DNA of 64,000 nucleotides from Phellopilus nigrolimitatus (lineage: Eukaryota; Basidiomycota; Agaricomycetes; Hymenochaetales; Hymenochaetaceae): NCBI GenBank assembly GCA_021029095.1, contig JAJOHG010000029.1, forward strand, positions 1 to 64,000, written 5' to 3'. Shown here in pieces: positions 20,601-31,888 of the stretch. Under the pieces are notes generated by a model. The model saw nothing but the letters and a program-made list of their open reading frames with translations. It did no database searches and was not told the origin of the DNA. How positions within the stretch are numbered: position 1 is the stretch's first letter; every line of letters starts with the position of its first letter. The translations under genes and the position numbers were made by a program.

Positions 20601-22620
20601 ACGGCGCGCTTTGAAATAGACGTGATCTCCGGGATGGAGGTGGACCAGCCACTGGGCTACGCGAGCTACCGAAACCCGGACGCGCTGCCTCCGCGCAACA
20701 CGCTCGAGGCAGTCGGCCGTGCGCTGCACGATGCGATCAGCTCGCTTGGCCACGGGAACGCCGTAGCGGCGTTCAAGGCCGGGGTGATGGCGGGCCTCCT
20801 CAGCCTGCCCGCCTTTTTGGCGCGGACGGCGGGCTTTGCAGTCGGTGAGCAGTGCCGATTTTATCTGCTGTGCGGTGTGCATATTTTTTTCTTACGCGTG
20901 TGTGTGACGTTGGAAGCGGAAAGATATGTATGGTGCATGTGCGTTTTTTTTCCCGTGTTGTCTCGGAAACGTAGTCTGAAACGGAGTATCTTTTTGATCG
21001 TAGAGTCCTTGGACAGACGACGATTAGTAGATTTAGGGGAGATACCGTCTTCGGCCTCGCCGCGCGTGTGCTGAGTACGTTCTTCGGGGGTCTCGTCGGG
21101 ATGATCATGTGGTACGTCCGCGTTCCTCCCTTCTCTCTAAATAATTCAAACAAAACGAAACGAATGAAGGTATATCTCGACGGGCACCGGGCGGGGCAAC
21201 GCGTTCGGACTCGCGGCGGTCGCGGCGTGCTGCTTCCCGTTTTTCTTCTTCGTGCGCGTGCACTACCCCGGCCCGCCAATCAACGTCGCGTTCTTCTTCC
21301 TCACGAGCCAGCTTGTCATCGGCTACTCGTGGCAGGACACGCATAACCCGTCGATATCGGTTGCTGGTGAGTTTTTTAAATTTTTTTATGGGCAAGGGGG
21401 CGACGGATGATTGATTGGGGGTTTTTTTTTGGTTAGGATGGGGATATGAAGTTGCATATGTGCGTTATTTATTTTACTAAATTTTGATGATATTCAATGG
21501 GTATTTACAGAAACGTTTCATATTGGTTACAATGGGCACGACCGCCGCCTTGTGCGTAAAGCACATCAAGTTCACCATATATTCACCTAACCTACTCATG
21601 CCTCGTCTTTTCGTTCAGCATCACCTCGTTCCTCCCTCCCTCGACGACACTGCGCAGCTACCTCCGCACGGCGTACGCGACGACCGCCGGGCAGCTCGGG
21701 CAGCTCTACTGTGACATCGTCTCGTTCGCGACCGTGCGTGACCGCGCGAAGACGGAGGAAATCGTCGCGAACCTCGCGGCGGTGCGCATGAAGCTGAACC
21801 GCACGCGCGTGCTGAAGCGCAATGTTGCATTTGAGGTGCGTTTCCCCCCTTTCGCACCTTCGTTTCATTGGGTGGCGCGCTTCTGTTTTGCGAGAGTGGC
21901 TAGGCTGACGAATTGTTCAAATTAGTTCTCGCTGCAGGGGAAATGGCCCGCGGACAGGTATCAGCGGCTGCTCGATATCCAGACGTACGCCCCACGCTTC
22001 TGTTCTGTTATTCTCCCGCGACTCACGAAAAAAAATGCATGCTTATAGGGAAATCGCGTACCTCCTTTCGCATCTGCGCTCGGTCGAAGAACATCTCGAG
22101 CCGACGTGGGCGCGCGCGTTCCTCCGGCGGACACGGTTCATGGACGCGGACTTCCAGGGTGACATTCTGTCAGTCATCTGTGCGTGGCCTCCCTCCTTTC
22201 TTTAGGAAATAGGAGCAAACACTGACATGTGAGATCGAACAGGCATGATTTCAATCGCTCTGCGGACGGGCACGCCGCTGCCGCAGATCACGCCATGCCC
22301 GTTGCTCGACCGCTTCGTCGCGCATCACGACGGGCAGGAGGACTTCGGGCTACCGCGCGCACTCACGATCGACACGCTCGAGAATGAGCAGTATCTGTAC
22401 GTCTCGTCCGCTCTTTTAATACATCAGTTTCTCGTCGGACGTGGAGTTCTGACTGGCTATGTTGTGCAGATACTTCAGCGTGGGCGTCGCGACTGCGTTC
22501 GGGATTGTCACGCGCATCGATCGGCTCATGCTCGCGACGAAGGAGCTCGTCGGCGAGCAGTACCATATACATGGAGTGATGAACCTGGCGAGTAAGATGC
22601 CGGGGAAGATATACTTCTGA
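17617..22620 (+). CDS. ER transporter of the aromatic acid exporter type (ArAE_2_N / DUF2421)
   Basis: Seventeen exons, each checked for phase, give 1,152 residues. Boundaries: 17617-18078, 18129-18150, 18216-18303, 18791-18893, 18954-20140, 20200-20350, 20410-20551, 20620-20844, 21006-21111, 21170-21366, 21437-21459, 21511-21551, 21619-21835, 21926-21984, 22049-22179, 22243-22396 and 22470-22620. The first membrane block includes AISAWFSLLLVLF, IICFAFLCIGTAAMAY and IPVAFHSAMAIFCSLFVL. A long soluble part follows, with a His-rich run near residue 483 (HAAHAHAHTPGHPHL). The second membrane block has GDTVFGLAARVLSTFFGG, LAAVAACCFPFFFFV and INVAFFFLTSQLVIGYSW, then a DUF2421-like tail. This is the layout of the fungal brefeldin-A-sensitivity-like family. 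The substrate is unknown. The fourth intron-flanked junction carries a repeat insertion. Confidence 0.88.
18346..18738. mobile_element. MITE-like inverted-repeat insertion in an intron
   Basis: The intron 18304-18790 is 487 nt, while the others in this gene are mostly 50-70 nt (the largest about 160). It contains nested inverted repeats: an imperfect outer pair (around 18346-18370 and 18714-18738, both with ACCTCGGT or its complement), AGCCCCGACAATTC at about 18467 with its complement at 18583, and a 24-bp hairpin (18648-18671 with 18681-18704, 9-nt loop, one mismatch). It carries no coding frame and the splice sites remain intact. Family and target duplication are not clear. Confidence 0.55.
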
Positions 22621-22935
22621 CCGGCGGGTCAGGCAACAAAAAAGCAGGCAAGGCTAATACGCATGTTGAAAACAGGACGGCCGAGCCATTATACACAATT
22701 GTTTCCACTGATTTCCGCTACATTATACATTTCTCTTTTTCGATCGCGCTCATGGTTTTCTGTTCTCTTACATAAACTACTTTACTTTATTTGCATGTTG
22801 GAACGGATCTATGTATTACAAGGAAGTGTACAATATAATTGTTCTCACGAATACAAAATAAATGTGATTCAAATTTCAAATACGTAGAGCTGCTTAGCAC
22901 GCTCATTGGTTGAGCTTTGCGCACTAGATTATCTC

Positions 22936-23866
22936 ATGAAGGTCAACCAGCACACCGCGCTGATCGGGCGAAACGTAATTTTAGTTCCCTACAGGTGTGT
23001 TACTACTTGCTATCCGGCCGAATCGTAGCTAAAACTAACACCGTGCAGGAGAGAGCATGTAGAAGTCAGCACCTCGAGACCATTCGTACGAAGAGATATT
23101 CGTTGAGAATGGGACTGTCAGATAGAAGTACCATGCGTGGATGGCCGACCCGGAGCTGCGGGAGCTGACGGCGAGCGAGCCTTTGAGCCTGGAGGAGGAG
23201 TATGAAATGCAGCGTGCGTCCCATGTCCTCCCTTCTTTGCGGGAAAATACCGACCGTCTTTTAGGCAAGTGGCAGGAAGACGAGGATAGTACGTTCGCAT
23301 ATTTGTAGGAAGATAATGTGTACCGCGAACTGACTGATACTTTCAGAACTGACGTTCATCGTCCTTGCGCGGGACTCGGAGACCTCTTCAGATGAGAGCA
23401 CGCCCCAAACCGTGCTTTCGGAGGTCGACCGTGACCCGTCCCGCATGATCGGGGACGTGAATCTGTTCTTCAAGGGGTCTTCAGATGACGAGGACTTCGA
23501 GGTTGAGGCGGAGGTTATGATCGCTGGTGCGTTTCGCACGGCCGCTCATTCTTAGGGAAAGCTTCTCAGCACAAGCTTTTACTACTCACAGAAAGCAAGT
23601 ATCGGCGAAGAGGGTACGCGTCGGAGGCGCTCCAACTGATCCTCTCCTTCGCGACATCCTGCGACTCGCCGCCAATGCTGCCCGTAGCTGCGGACAAACT
23701 CGTCGTGCGCATCGGCGCGGGCAACGCCGCGAGTGTCGGCCTGTTCGCGAAGCTGGGGTTCACGGTAACGAAGCACGTCGCGGTCTTCGATGAGCTGGAG
23801 ATGCGCATCGTGGACGCGCGTAGGAAGGGAGAGTGGGTGAAAGGCGAGATAGCAAGTTTTGAGTGA
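22936..23866 (+). CDS. NAT9: N-acetyltransferase 9-like GNAT protein (NAT9)
   Basis: Six exons (22936-22994, 23049-23064, 23126-23213, 23265-23288, 23347-23526, 23592-23866) join in phase to 213 residues. The start MKVNQHTALIGRNVILVPYR, then EHVEKYHAWMADPELRELTA and SEPLSLEEEYEMQRKWQEDEDKL, matches the NAT9 family, as do GDVNLFF and the acetyl-CoA loop SKYRRRGYASEALQL. KLGFTVTKHVAVFDELEM closes the GNAT fold. NAT9 homologues are linked to microtubule stability in animals; the fungal role is unclear. The gene begins about 315 bp after the ArAE gene on the same strand. Confidence 0.9.
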
Positions 23867-24317
23867 GAATTTGAGGTGAGCTCATTCCGACTCGTCCTTG
23901 AGCTTCGGCTTGTTCGGCTAAACTGCTTTTGGAGATTTTCCTTTTGAAATCATAGGGCAGGGTTCTTTTGCACTTCTGTGGACTACAATGAATTGAGTTT
24001 TAAATAACACATTTTCACCGAAAAAACAGAGAAGCGAAAAATAGTCCCATGCTAATCGCCTCGTGGAAAATTGAAGCTGAGCCACGCCCACGCGCTTGGA
24101 AAGTCCTTCTGTCCCCTACACTGTTGTCCGCCCATTGTCCTCTAGCTTTGACGGCGGATAAGCACGCTCCACCTCTCCGCCAATGTGGCCGGGCATCCAA
24201 GCTCAGGACGTATGTTGCATAAAAGGCCAAGGCCGCCAACGCGCTCCTCTGCCCCGACCTACATCCATTTCGCTTCTTTTGCGATTCATCGCGTCTAACG
24301 TCTTCTACCGCGATACA

Positions 24318-25097
24318 ATGTCTCTGCCTCGCCCTTCCTCAGTTTCGCAGGACGGCCAGTTTAAGCCGCCCACACCGCTCGCAGACATCAAGGACGGCGC
24401 ATCGTCCGCGCCTTTCCAGTCTCTCATGTCCGTCGTCAGTGGCATCTACGACACCTCTTCAGCACCCTCCTCCCCGACAGCCTCGCCCAAGTCGGCTTCG
24501 TCTTTTCTATCCTCCTCGTCTGCGACCATATGCTGCGAAAACGATTACGAGGCCGACGTGGAGACGGATACAGATGCGGACGAGCCGGAGGACCTCGCGC
24601 AAAAGTATGCGTACGACTTCTGCCTGATGTCCGCGCTGTTTCTGCCTGCGCTCACGCTGGGCCCGAGCTCCATGGACGCGCCATGGCCCTACAAGTTCGA
24701 TGTAAGGTCGTTTTTGTTTCAATCGCCTTCTATTGCTTACTCAGTTGGTAACCAGAAAAACGCCCAGGCCTTCGCGAGGGGTGGGAATGGCAAGTGGCGG
24801 AGTGTAACGCTGCTGGACGGTGGTGTCGTGGATACAGACAAGGAGCTAATCGTGCGTATAATCTTGACCGTTTCTCTTCGTCTGCCTTCGGCACTGATTC
24901 TGCTTCCATTCCAGGGCATACGGATTTTGGTATACACTGCGCAATGGGTCAATGCGGAAGGGCAGACGTTCCGCTCGACGTTTTGTCCGACGCAGGGCGA
25001 CATCAAGCCCGACGACGCTTACGTGCGCCGCCTGATCGAAAAAGAGGGCATCGAACTGCAGGCCGGCGGGCGCGATGTCCTGTCGAGTGCACGATGA
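24318..25097 (+). CDS. Hypothetical protein with Ser/Pro-rich N terminus
   Basis: Three exons (24318-24701, 24756-24851, 24915-25097) join in phase to 220 residues. The first 80 residues are rich in Ser, Pro and Ala, followed by an acidic patch (EADVETDTDADEPED). The second half is compact and looks folded: AQKYAYDFCLMSALFLPALT, FARGGNGKWRSVTLLDGG, GIRILVYTAQWVNAEGQTFR and DDAYVRRLIEKEGIELQAGG. I do not recognise the family. It is the last gene of the single-copy core before the right arm. Confidence 0.7.
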   Translation: MSLPRPSSVSQDGQFKPPTPLADIKDGASSAPFQSLMSVVSGIYDTSSAPSSPTASPKSASSFLSSSSATICCENDYEADVETDTDADEPEDLAQKYAYDFCLMSALFLPALTLGPSSMDAPWPYKFDVRSFLFQSPSIAYSVGNQKNAQAFARGGNGKWRSVTLLDGGVVDTDKELIVRIILTVSLRLPSALILLPFQGIRILVYTAQWVNAEGQTFRSTFCPTQGDIKPDDAYVRRLIEKEGIELQAGGRDVLSSAR

Positions 25098-25660
25098 CCT
25101 GTTGACTCTTTCTATATACTCCTGCGTTCGAGCTGTAGTGATGGCCTTAAGATTCAGTGAATAGAGACCTCTAGAACGCGAATCATCATCTAGCTCTGCA
25201 CTCAAACTCGGATTTTTACATGTATCGCTATATTCTCGCTGCTCTCCCCGGAATACTGTAACTCGCTTATGTACATCACGCACAGACCACCATTCTTTCG
25301 TGGCTTGCATTTTAATTTGATTTTTCGACGATACCCTGCCCCGTAATTTCGTTGCATCACAGCGCGTATTTGCTCAAGGAAGCAGAGTAGGCTCAAAAGG
25401 TAAATGACTATCAAGACACAAAGGCGGAAGTGATTGACATCAGAGCCTCCAAAATCAGGCTACTCTCAACGAAAGCTAGTCTTACAGAGAATTACTCAGA
25501 ACAAGTACAAACGAACGGAAACAAAGTACGCTCAAGAGCCTGCCGACGTAAACAAAGGCGTCTCCGCGAGGAAAAAAAAAATAGTACATCTCATATTTGT
25601 TTTGAAGGCTTGAAAAGCGCGCGAGCGCTGCGTGGTTCCTGCACGAAGTCTGCAGTTATG
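25098..25660. other. Spacer at the right edge of the core
   Basis: No gene is supported. It contains the 3' flank of the preceding gene. Near 25660 the repeat array that trails FCY1 begins, which marks the boundary of the right arm. Confidence 0.4.
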
Positions 25661-26425
25661 CGAAGGCTTCGCGGGGTCTATCTGAGAGCCAGACCCTTAT
25701 TCGACGATACAGAGCAGCTTCACCTGGTAAAAAAAAGTAACAAGGTCAGTAATTATTTGGTATAGTGTTTACAAAACAAAGGAAGTATATCAGAGGTGCG
25801 AAACTGTGTTGCTCTGCCAATCGTCAGTGTCCTTAGGACTACGACTGGTGCCAGCACGAAATCATCACGAGAAAATAAAAAGAACAAATGCTCACCACGT
25901 CACTGAAAGAACCCACACTTCTGAGAGACAGACATCTTTTATTCAGTATTGAAGAAGTTAGAAAAGCTTTCGCCTGGCAGAAAAGGAAGCAATTTCAGTA
26001 GTCATTCGGCGATGTTTACAAGACAAAAAGATTGAGAAAATCAGAGGTGCAAAACGTTGTTGCTCTGCCAATCGTCAGCGTCACTGGGACTACGACTGGT
26101 GCCAGCACGAAATCGTCATAAAGAAAGAAAAGGAACGTATACTCACCACGTCGCCAAAAGCAAGTCCTAGATATATTACCCGAATATACTTTTCAGAAAA
26201 TCAGACTCTTTGTTCAGCGATACTGAACAGCTTCCGTCTGAAAAAGAAAGGATCAAGATCAGTAATCATCGATAGTGTTTACAAGATAAAAGCATGAAGA
26301 GTATCAGAGACGCAAAAATGTTTGGCTATGTTGCTCTGCCAATCGTCAACGTCCTTAGGACTACGACTGGGGCGGCAAACGAAATCATCACAAAGCGCGG
26401 AAAAGGATGAGTGCTCACCAGGTCA
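25660..26425 (-). repeat. Tandem array of three splice-bounded units downstream of FCY1
   Basis: The phrase GCTCTGCCAATCGTCA occurs at 25811, 26062 and 26333, spacings of 251 and 271 bp. On the minus strand each unit reads as an intron-like stretch that begins at GACGTGGTGAG or a variant, contains AGTCGTAGTCC and ends near a pyrimidine-rich CCAG, followed by about 80-100 nt of exon-like sequence with ACTGAATAAA or similar. Elsewhere in the window this block is single. Function is unknown; it may be a transcribed tail. Confidence 0.55.
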
Positions 26426-26593
26426 CCAAGAGTACACCTGCATTGTATTGTCAGAGGCGCGGCGTTCAATATTTCAGAATTAGTAATGGCCCTAAAGCAC
26501 TTGTCTTCGACTATTCGAAATTTCTCGGCGACACCGAAATCCAACGCTTTCTCATGTATTACTGTGATAATGGGTCTCATGACAACTTGGCCT

Positions 26594-27237
26594 TCATGGT
26601 TCGCCTATATCTTCATTCCACTCCTTTCGAAAGTAACCAGAACCATCGTGACAAATTTAAAGAATGAGCGTAGATAACAACTTACTTCTGGGTGCTCTTT
26701 TATGAACTTTGCCATCAAGTCCTTGCAATCCTGGTCATCGACAACAATGACCTCGACATCCCGCGAACGCAGATATTCGTCACCACCCAGAAAATTGACG
26801 TTCTCGCCGATAACGACTCGAGGGATTTTGTAAAGAAGAATGGCACCAGTGCACATATCACAAGGACTGAAAAAGAATTAGATTCTAAAGAAAACATGAG
26901 ACACGTTGTTAATGTCTTACCTGAGAGTCGTGTACTACGAGTATGAAAACTCGTCAACGCGCCCGATTACAACAAAAAACTTGATCCTCACGATTGTGGA
27001 GTTTCGATAGACACTCGCCTTCAGCCTGCCCGCCTGTTCGAGCGTCGCCGTTTCACCGTGCAGGATAGCCGAGTCCCTCTGGATGCGCTGGTTGTAAGAG
27101 GCACCGATAACCTTCAGCTCGCCATCCACATTCGCGACAATCGACGAGCCGATTGGAACACCGCCTTCACTAGCGCTCTTCTTCGCCTGCTCGATGGCAG
27201 CCTTGAGACCTAGCACATCATCAAACTTTTCCATCAT
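26594..27237 (-). CDS. FCY1: Cytosine deaminase, intact copy
   Basis: Four exons (27237-26992, 26934-26921, 26866-26686, 26623-26594) join in phase to 156 residues, close to the 158 of yeast Fcy1. The active site is complete: GGVPIGSSIVANVDGELKV, HGE in SAILHGETATLEQAGR, and the zinc cysteines in YTTLSPCDMCTGAILLY. The rest follows the family: IPRVVIGENVNFLGG, YLRSRDVEVIVVDDQDCKDL and the end EWNEDIGEP. The enzyme converts cytosine to uracil in pyrimidine salvage. It is divergent from M2 with about 770 bp between starts. Ten other copies in the window are damaged. Confidence 0.93.
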
Positions 27238-27239
27238 GA

Positions 27240-28008
27240 CTCGATTCGGAGAGCGATCGTGGTGGTTGTGGTTTATGGTACAATCGGCCGATGTCCGTCA
27301 GCACGGTCCTTATCGTATAAGTAGTCCTGCGTTCGGTTTACAAATCACAGAGGCCATAAATTCGTGGAAAAAAAACATTGGTGAATATCATACATTCAGC
27401 AAGAAGAAAGACGAACAGAGAACACTGTGGTAAGTGAAAAAAAGGGAAGAAAATAGAATAGAGTCGTTAAACCAAAGATTTCATTCGTGCGAAAATACGT
27501 GCACATTACGTAAGTACTCAAACGTCAACTTGACGGAACATAGTTCCAAACTAACCATACCTACATATGTTACTCTCTCTGGTTCGATGACATTCATTCG
27601 CGAAAGCCTCGCCTTCTCCACTCCGTTACAGAGCACTGTGAATGTACGGTATATCATAAGACAGCTATTTTACACGTATTTTAGTGTGCATATAATGAGC
27701 TACTCCCGGCAAGAGCACGCTTCGTGTTTTCTCAAAACGAAACTCATATACTTTGAACATCGTCCTTGTCAAAGATCGTCATAATGCGTTCTCCTGAAAA
27801 GACGTAATTAGTAGAATGAACATGACACGTGACTCAGCCACAGTGGCTCAGAGTATGTAAGTTGCAGGCTAAAAACAAATCAGCTTCTTGACCAACTACT
27901 ACAACCATCCCCGAACCATCCACTCTACTTACGCTCGACCATCTCAACTTAGGCTCAGGTCCACATTCATAACCTAATCCGCCAAAAACCATAGCACATT
28001 AGAAAGAT
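27240..28008. promoter_or_regulatory. Divergent promoter region of FCY1 and M2
   Basis: Within it, CACGTG (27826-27831) and AGCCACAGTGGCT (27836-27848) form the M-type promoter block shared with M1 and M3. Near 27245-27300 a GTGGTTGTGG tract and a GTACAATCGGCCGATG motif precede FCY1 and most of its copies. The same two elements face each other in all three M/FCY1 pairs. Confidence 0.55.
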
Positions 28009-29622
28009 ATGAGCGGCATTCCAGGGGGCAATTTCGCCAAAAAGCTGCGTCGCCAGAGGAAGGGGACTCAAACCAGAAGCAGGATCGTCCTTGGTCGTTC
28101 CACAAGCTGTAGCATTGCTCGCATTGCTCAAGACAACACTGCGTATGACCGCGCTTTGTCGAGTAAAATCAAAGCATATCGCCAACGTGCTCGGGGCGAC
28201 AAGCCCGCAAAGCACAAACTGGCTGTCTTCAAAGACGCCGACGTCGACGACGACATCGATGAAATGAATGCCGGATATTATTCGGCTGAAGATAGCTTAG
28301 ACTTCAGGGACTTTAAACGTATCGTGGTAGCTGAGATGCCCATCGCTAGCGAGCGATTCCGCAACGCCATGGACGCTCAGAGGATTGACAGACTTTCTGC
28401 CACAAATAACAGAACCTCCGCTGCTGCTACCAACGCACATTCGAACGACGGTGTCTATGTAGCTGAGACGGGGGGCGCCGTCACCGACCGCATGACTGCG
28501 CAAGACAACACCCCGGAGGGCAACGGTGCCTCATCCGCGACATGCGACAGAGAACGCCGCGCCACATTGGCAGGTAATTTGGCTGACGGGGACGCTCAGC
28601 CGATCAAAGGAGCCACAGTCCTTGGGAACTCTGTAAGCCAAGACCGTAAAAGAAGTAAGCAAACATCTTCGTTTTCTGCCCAACTGCTTGCTGATGAGCA
28701 ATGTCTGCGATCCTCAGAATCGCCTTCCAACGCAGATGAAAAAGTCCCTCGAGCAAAGGGAGTAACTACCAGGAGGGCAAAGGCGGGTCTAGCTACTCGC
28801 GTGGCCAGGAACGAGCCTCAAGCCGACCAGCCCATCAACAACACGACGGAAGACACTGGTCCGCGAATGCGCACCAGAACGAAAGCCACACAACCCAACA
28901 ACCCAACCGTCGGCGCAGCCGTCCCGACTGACGCGCCCGCTGCTTCCACTGCCAACCCCATTGGTGCACGGGTTCGTACCCGAGTCCAGCCTGCTAGGGC
29001 CACTAGGCCGAAGGCGGTTCCAGTAACAAGGAAAAAGACTACAGCACCCAAGGCGAAAGGAAAGGCTCAGGCGTCTGCTCCTTCCCCAGAGCCTATCTCA
29101 GATGTGGCTCGCGCCAAACGTCGCCGCGCGCTCGCCACCATAAAAAGAGAAGAAAGTGTCACCCTCTCGCAAACGCTACGCAAGACGCACCAGAAGGCCA
29201 AAGCCCCAGCCGTCCTTCCTTCAGCGCCAGCGCCCCCAGCGAAGCCCGTCCGCAAGGCGCGTCAGAAGGCCCCAGTCGCGCCTCCAGCGCTAGCACCAAC
29301 ACCTCCCGCAAAGCCAGCGCGCAAGACGCGCCAAAAGGCAGCGCAAGCACCAGTCGCGCCTCCTCCAGTGCCAGCGCCGCCTGCGGAGCCGGTCGATCCG
29401 TCCAAAACGCGGACACTTCGAAGCAAGAGGACGTGTGCTCTTGAGGCGCCCAAACCGAAGCCTCGTACACGCCGCACGGCGCAGCAGACTGGCGCTCTGT
29501 CGTCTGAGGAGGCGGGCGAATCAAGGAGAAAGCCAACAGCAGGACAGAAAAGGCGCCGCGATGATGACGACGCAGAGACACCTGCTCCGACAAAACGGCG
29601 CAAGCCCGCGCCCGCGCCCTAA
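28009..29622 (+). CDS. M2, Ala/Pro/Lys-rich nuclear-type protein
   Basis: This 537-residue paralogue of M1 starts MSGIPGGNFAKKLRRQRKG and keeps the conserved N-terminal domain with only scattered changes. Its C-terminal region has three proline/lysine units (KPVRKARQKAPVAPP, KPARKTRQKAAQAPVAPP and the KTHQKAKAPAV version), one more than M1. It ends with KRRRDDDDAETPAPTKRRKP. There is no recognisable catalytic or DNA-binding domain, although basic AP-rich tails often bind nucleic acid or chromatin. The frame is intronless. Confidence 0.75.
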   Translation: MSGIPGGNFAKKLRRQRKGTQTRSRIVLGRSTSCSIARIAQDNTAYDRALSSKIKAYRQRARGDKPAKHKLAVFKDADVDDDIDEMNAGYYSAEDSLDFRDFKRIVVAEMPIASERFRNAMDAQRIDRLSATNNRTSAAATNAHSNDGVYVAETGGAVTDRMTAQDNTPEGNGASSATCDRERRATLAGNLADGDAQPIKGATVLGNSVSQDRKRSKQTSSFSAQLLADEQCLRSSESPSNADEKVPRAKGVTTRRAKAGLATRVARNEPQADQPINNTTEDTGPRMRTRTKATQPNNPTVGAAVPTDAPAASTANPIGARVRTRVQPARATRPKAVPVTRKKTTAPKAKGKAQASAPSPEPISDVARAKRRRALATIKREESVTLSQTLRKTHQKAKAPAVLPSAPAPPAKPVRKARQKAPVAPPALAPTPPAKPARKTRQKAAQAPVAPPPVPAPPAEPVDPSKTRTLRSKRTCALEAPKPKPRTRRTAQQTGALSSEEAGESRRKPTAGQKRRRDDDDAETPAPTKRRKPAPAP

Positions 29623-30289
29623 TCCGCACCCGTAGCACCGGCACCGACACCCATGCAGATGAACGCTGTCGCAACGACATGACAAAAAGCTGCTCGCGCT
29701 GCTCAACGCCGTCGATGCCGCCCCACCCGTGCCTAGGCAGGCATGAAACAACGCCGTCTCATGGCTAGTGTCGACGCGCTCTTCAGGTTTCTGATTCGAA
29801 GTTTTGTCTTTTTCTTCTTCTTTCATACTGCTTTCTCAAAGGAAACATACCTTTGCATTTTGGCCTTCGTACATGCCTTCGGGGCGCCCCGGCATCATCT
29901 CCAAATGTTTCTACCTGTTCATTTTTTCTGTATATCATACCATTTCCTAGATAGCGGGATGGTCTGGTTTATTTCATTATTATTTTTGTTCAATGTTTGT
30001 CTGCTTACCTGTCTAAAATATATAATATCGTGTTGCTCGTTGCTCGCAGTTCGAGAGTGTACTTAGACAATCCATGTCGAGAACGTTTCTCTGCGGACAG
30101 GCTTGAATCATGGCAGCTTAGCAGCGCGTTGAAGAGGAGAGCCGGTGGCCATGTCGAACCAGTACGAGAGAAGGAATCTAAGACGAGTTTATCATTTCTT
30201 TGTCCTACATGCTTCTTACACAACCGACCGCAGTACCTTCTGACCGTATCTGCACGATTGAGCCACTCGAAGCCAGATTTCGAAAAAAG
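29623..30289 (+). other. M2 downstream flank
   Basis: No gene. The segment resembles the flanks of M1 (9240-9600) and M3 (51975-52380 plus 53089-53390). It contains the empty site for the 52378-53088 element near 30030. A short frame about 100 nt past the stop of M1, ending LLNAVDAAPPVPRQA, is degenerate here. Confidence 0.45.
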
Positions 30290-30830
30290 AGCACAACAAT
30301 CAAACACAAAATGAGATACGGAAGACTTCGGACTTCGTTTTTCGCTCTCACACGTACCACGGCCTCTCGCCAGTTGACATGCCCCGCCCATCTCTACGAC
30401 AGTATTAAACTCACATGCATGTCTCTATCTTCGCCGCTTTTAACCGCAATTTGGTTTCTCGTCCGACTCGAATTCATTCGGCAACTTCGAGTCCTTGTCG
30501 CTTGCCAGTTTCCTCGCATGTGCCGCCGTAATGGATCGCCTGCGCCTCGCAAACGTGATGAACGTCCTTTAAATATAGCATCGAGGAGAAGGATGACTGG
30601 CTGGTGCAAACAGTCGGTCGAGCGGTTGCCGTCGCGGCAAACTCAAAGCAAGGTACTCGCCGTGTGCAAGGCCACCATGGGCTGGAAGCGATACCCGACG
30701 CGGAGAAGATGAAGCATGCGTGCTCGTACCCCTCGACCTCAGTGTGGTCTCTCCGCGCCAAATGAGACAGCGAGGTCTGCACGAGAACTATGCGGCATAG
30801 ATTCAGCAAGTGAAAAAAAAATCGGGCGGT
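30290..30830 (+). pseudogene. Decayed gene block of unknown family (right copy 1)
   Basis: This block is homologous to 8380-8890 (inverted) and 53390-53880. FIRQLRVLVACQFPRMCRRNGS and SVERLPSRQTQS can be read in one frame, FESLSLASFLACAAVMDRL in another. The three copies differ by small indels, so no single frame is common throughout. The original product is not recognised. Confidence 0.35.
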
Positions 30831-30884
30831 TCGATCTTAGAAATATGGGGCAGGTTGGCGCCGTTTTTTCTGGAAAGCGTGAAC

Positions 30885-31095
30885 GCGCCTGGTTGTGGAG
30901 ATCCGAGGCACGTTCGCCTTCAGGCACTATCCGCCTTTTCGAGCATCGCCGTCTCTCCATGATGCTTCTGGATGCGCTGGTTGTGCGAGGCGCTCATAAC
31001 TCTCGGCTCGTCACCTACCTGAGCCAAAAGTTGCGACTTGGCCTTTTCTTTGCCTGCCTGATAAAAGCCTTGAGGCCCAGCGGAGCGCCATCGTG
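30885..31095 (-). pseudogene. Cytosine deaminase (FCY1) remnant e
   Basis: It is the right-arm counterpart of remnant b. LGLKAFIRQAKK, DEPRVMSASHNQRIQKH and HGETAMLEKADS remain, but the segment around VPIGSS is lost and the zinc half is absent. Confidence 0.7.
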
Positions 31096-31099
31096 GTAG

Positions 31100-31888
31100 T
31101 CGAGTGTTATGGTACAATCGGCCAGTGGCCGTCGATATATGCTGGTCGTGTTCGCTATACAAAATAAAATAGCCATAGCTTCAAGTAGGAGAACGGAGTA
31201 CTGCGGTAGACCATCCTGGTTGCGCGTGCACAGACATCTCATCGCCGATGGCGTGCTGTAGAAGAAGTGCGAATAGCTGAGAGCATTTTCTTTATTTGCA
31301 TTGAAAATGCGGGCTTTTGGGAGAGGCGACAGCCATGTATTTGTGTATGCCGCAGGCGCATGCAACGCTGTCGGGAATTGCGCATAGAAGGAGCGGTATG
31401 GATTCAACAAGCGAAGAAAAATATTATGCTTGCCCGCTCAGCACGCGACAGCACTTGGACTGTCTTCTGCGTTGCCCTTCTCGCCCTGCGCATTTGGGTC
31501 AGGTCCGTCAGATGTAGGCATGCCTTGCACAGAGCCAGCAGGCTGCCTCGGCACAACCCACTTCTTCCTTGAGGATTTCTTTTATTTAAGCAATAAGTTC
31601 TCCTCAGACCGTCGTTGAAGATGATGTCAAAGCAAAATTCAGTGGCCTTAGGTACAGAATGATGAAAAAATAAATAATAAGAGCAATGAATATTATAGTA
31701 ACTGATCGAATCTCGGCGCAGTCTGAGTTGCAGATGAGTAGAATATACATATTGAAAACTGCGCAGAGAACTAGAGTACTTGCAGACATAGTGAGGGGAC
31801 AAAAGACAACTACATGCGGCTGTATGGAAAACTCGTCAGAAATATACATATTCGAAATAGGGCTGAAACTCAACTGTTCTCTTGTTCA
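31100..31888. other. Conserved flank between FCY1 remnant e and TPR-CHAT2
   Basis: It mirrors 6706-8100 without the fold-back element, so it shows the empty site (about 31604-31640). No gene is supported. Confidence 0.5.
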
